In this document: positions 62,078-64,000 of the stretch, piece after piece
Layout of the letters: each line of letters starts with the position of its first letter
How positions within the stretch are numbered: the stretch's first letter is position 1
Assembly: GCF_019636135.1 (NCBI RefSeq)
Contig: NZ_JAHBYD010000009.1
Location: forward strand, 1 to 64,000
From: Phenylobacterium sp.
GTDB lineage: Bacteria; Pseudomonadota; Alphaproteobacteria; Caulobacterales; Caulobacteraceae
Length of the DNA stretch: 64,000 nucleotides
Reading direction: 5' to 3'
Notes under the pieces: model-generated
Database searches by the model: none
Told to the model about the DNA's origin: nothing
Seen by the model: the letters and a program-made list of their open reading frames with translations, nothing else
Position numbers and translations under genes: made by a program

Positions 62078-63340
62078 TCAGGCCGCGCCGCCCTTGTCGC
62101 GGCGTTCGGCGTAGATGATGAGCGGCTGGGCGCGACCCTCGATGACCTCCTGGTTCACCACCACCTCCTCGACGCCGTCGTAGGTGGGCAGCTCGTACAT
62201 GGTGTCGAGCAGCACGCCTTCGAGGATCGAGCGCAGGCCGCGGGCGCCGGTCTTGCGCTGGATGGCCTTGCGGGCCACCGCCATCAGCGCGTCGTCGGTG
62301 AAGGTGAGGCCCACGTTCTCCATCTCGAAGAGGCGGACGTACTGCTTCACGAAGGCGTTCTTCGGCTCGGTGAGGATCTTCACCAGGGCCTTCTCGTCCA
62401 GGTCGTCGAGGGTGGCGATCACCGGCAGGCGGCCGATGAACTCCGGGATCAGGCCGAAGCGGAGCAGGTCGTCCGGCTCCACCTGGCGGAAGATCTCGCC
62501 GGTGCGGCGCGAGTCGGGGTCCGACACCTTGGCGCCGAAGCCGACCGATGTGCCTTGCCCACGCGCCGAGATGATCTTCTCCAGGCCCGCGAAGGCGCCG
62601 CCGCAGATGAAGAGGATGTTGGTGGTGTCGACCTGCAGGAACTCCTGCTGCGGATGCTTGCGCCCGCCCTGGGGCGGCACGGAGGCGACGGTGCCCTCCA
62701 TGATCTTCAGCAGCGCCTGCTGCACGCCCTCGCCCGACACGTCCCTCGTGATGGACGGATTGTCGGACTTGCGGCTGATCTTATCGACCTCGTCGATGTA
62801 GACGATGCCGCGCTGCGCACGCTCGACGTTGTAGTCGGCCGCCTGCAGCAGCTTCAGGATGATGTTCTCGACGTCCTCGCCCACATAGCCGGCTTCGGTG
62901 AGCGTGGTCGCGTCGGCGACGGTGAACGGCACGTCGATGATTCGGGCCAGCGTCTGGGCCAGCAGCGTCTTGCCGGTGCCCGTGGGGCCGATGAGCAGGA
63001 TGTTGGCCTTGCCCAGTTCGACGTCGTTGTTCTTCGTCGCGTGGTTCAGGCGCTTGTAGTGGTTGTGGACCGCGACCGAGAGGACCTTCTTGGCGTGGTC
63101 CTGGCCGATCACGTAATCGTCGAGGACTTCGCGGATCTCCTTCGGAGTCGGCACGCCGTCCTTGGACTTCACGAAGGAGATCTTGTGTTCTTCGCGGATG
63201 ATATCCATGCACAGTTCGACACATTCATCGCAGATGAACACGGTCGGGCCCGCAATGAGCTTGCGGACTTCGTGCTGGCTCTTGCCGCAGAAAGAGCAAT
63301 ACAGGGTGCTCTTCGAATCTCCGCTGGCCGCCTTGGTCAT
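62078..63340 (-). CDS. clpX: ATP-dependent Clp protease ATP-binding subunit ClpX
   Basis: AAA+ unfoldase that feeds ClpP; in Caulobacter-type cells it degrades CtrA and other cell-cycle factors. The 420-aa product has the N-terminal zinc-binding domain with cysteines in [10 protein letters not shown] and [10 protein letters not shown] (about 14-45). Walker A is [20 protein letters not shown], and the AAA+ core follows with [37 protein letters not shown]. The pore region reads GYVGEDVE, and a C-terminal sensor-2/ring domain ends the protein. It is divergent from cicA with 222 bases between them. Confidence 0.97.
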   Translation of the reverse strand: MTKAASGDSKSTLYCSFCGKSQHEVRKLIAGPTVFICDECVELCMDIIREEHKISFVKSKDGVPTPKEIREVLDDYVIGQDHAKKVLSVAVHNHYKRLNHATKNNDVELGKANILLIGPTGTGKTLLAQTLARIIDVPFTVADATTLTEAGYVGEDVENIILKLLQAADYNVERAQRGIVYIDEVDKISRKSDNPSITRDVSGEGVQQALLKIMEGTVASVPPQGGRKHPQQEFLQVDTTNILFICGGAFAGLEKIISARGQGTSVGFGAKVSDPDSRRTGEIFRQVEPDDLLRFGLIPEFIGRLPVIATLDDLDEKALVKILTEPKNAFVKQYVRLFEMENVGLTFTDDALMAVARKAIQRKTGARGLRSILEGVLLDTMYELPTYDGVEEVVVNQEVIEGRAQPLIIYAERRDKGGAA

Positions 63341-63562
63341 GGTCTCATCTCACTGTTCCAGCGAATCCGGCCGGTGGTCTGGTCGGCCTCGCCCCGGGGC
63401 CTCAAATGCCCTGTCTTGCAGGATACGCGCCGCGGGTTGTCCAAGTCTTGACATTCCCCGATCCGCGCCGGGATCACAAGCATTCGCTTGCGGGAGCGAC
63501 AATGTGAGGCGCGTAGACGCCGCCTCGGGCGGCGGCGCCCGACAAGTGGGAAACGGGCCGAA
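63341..63562. promoter_or_regulatory. Divergent promoter region clpX / cicA
   Basis: This 222-base gap must contain both promoters. TTGACA occurs at 63451-63456 on the plus strand, and TTGGAC followed by GCGTATCC is visible on the minus strand (about 63446-63426). Neither has a convincing partner element, so no promoter is assigned. Confidence 0.3.
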
Positions 63563-64000
63563 ATGGCACAAGAGCGTGAAGCGTCCGATCCCGGCCTGAG
63601 GGGCGACCCCGTCGTCGAGGAGGGGTGGGAGCCGCCCATCGTCGCCTTCGACTTCGACGGCACGCTGACCGTGCGCGACAGCTATACGGCGTTCCTGAAG
63701 TGGCGGACGCCGGCGATCCGGTGGTGGCTGGGCGGGGTGCGGCTGCTCCCGGCCGCCCTCGCCTACCTGATCCATCGCGACCGCGGGCGGATCAAGGCGG
63801 CCGCCACGAAGGTGTACCTGGGCGGCGTCTCCCGCGAGCGCCTGGAGGCGGATGCGCGGCGTTTCGCCGAACTCCACTCGCGCAAGCTGCTGCGGCCCGA
63901 CGCGGTGATCGCCTGGAAGCGCTGGCGGGCCAAGCGGGTGAAGCTGGTGATCGTCACGGCCTCGCCCGACGTGGTGGTCGCGCCGTTCGCCCGCGGGCTG
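63563..64000 (+). CDS. cicA: HAD-IB family phosphatase, CicA type (partial)
   Basis: Only the first 146 codons lie in the window; the gene runs off the right edge. It is a HAD-superfamily hydrolase with motif I FDFDGTLTVRDSY (nucleophile aspartate in DFDGT, about residues 29-33) and motif II VIVTASPDVVV (about 132-142). The helical cap lies between (AAALAYLIHRDRGRIKAAATKVYL). In Caulobacter crescentus the essential-dose HAD protein CicA is encoded between clpP and clpX, and the position next to clpX here matches. The ATG at 63563 begins MAQEREASDPG. Confidence 0.85.
   Translation, partial: MAQEREASDPGLRGDPVVEEGWEPPIVAFDFDGTLTVRDSYTAFLKWRTPAIRWWLGGVRLLPAALAYLIHRDRGRIKAAATKVYLGGVSRERLEADARRFAELHSRKLLRPDAVIAWKRWRAKRVKLVIVTASPDVVVAPFARGL

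Overview
The window is 64 kb of very GC-rich, densely coding DNA from an alphaproteobacterium, most probably a member of the Caulobacteraceae (Caulobacter/Phenylobacterium type). The pointers are a cicA-type HAD phosphatase divergent from clpX with lon and hup nearby, an hdaA - CYTH/CHAD - ppk - ppx block, an isolated motB, bpt, and an lptF-lptG-lptD-surA-pdxA-rsmA run. No rRNA, CRISPR array, integrase, transposase or prophage was found. Genus placement is inference from gene content only.

Layout. 0.2-5.5 kb: a minus-strand operon for valine/isobutyrate catabolism (HCCA-isomerase-like protein, isobutyryl-CoA-type dehydrogenase, 3-hydroxyisobutyryl-CoA hydrolase, exported methyltransferase-like protein, 3-hydroxyisobutyrate dehydrogenase) with a vapBC-type toxin-antitoxin pair in its middle. 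5.7-9 kb: hemB, an SMP-30 lactonase, an epoxide-hydrolase-like protein and a GNAT acetyltransferase. 9-17 kb: motB, bpt, hdaA, then a polyphosphate block (CYTH-CHAD protein, ppk, ppx). 17-17.5 kb: a non-coding stretch with strong hairpins (candidate RNA). 17.5-22 kb: a flavoprotein, rnd, purM, a repeat cluster and an Ig-like protein.

22.2-23.5 kb is the clearest accessory segment. It is a lower-GC two-gene cassette of a 92-aa protein and a TIR-like (CAP12/Pycsar-effector type) nucleotide-binding protein, a candidate defence module with no neighbouring cyclase. 23.5-28.2 kb encodes a three-subunit 2-oxoacid:ferredoxin oxidoreductase. 28.5-35 kb holds a 61-aa protein, trigger factor, a secreted alpha/beta hydrolase, tRNA-Leu(UAG), an orphan HWE sensor kinase and a glycosyltransferase. 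35-38 kb: an I78 inhibitor-like lipoprotein, holC, a hydrolase and pepA. 38.4-46.4 kb: the outer-membrane biogenesis operon running into pdxA and rsmA. 46.6-50.4 kb: a DUF969/DUF979/DUF2891 operon and a Sel1-repeat protein. 50.4-56 kb: a GFA protein, a Baeyer-Villiger-like monooxygenase, an aldo/keto reductase, tRNA-Val(UAC), a POT peptide transporter and a TMEM165/GDT1 Mn exporter preceded by a yybP-ykoY riboswitch. 56.2-64 kb: hup, lon, a second methyltransferase-like exported protein, a glyoxalase-fold protein, rnk, a secreted protein, clpX and the start of cicA.

Most intergenic gaps carry small palindromic repeats. Two families recur with clear sequence conservation, one around GTCATGGCCGGG...CCCATGAAC and one around CGCTCATCCCCGC...GGGACCCAG. 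They sit almost always just after gene ends.
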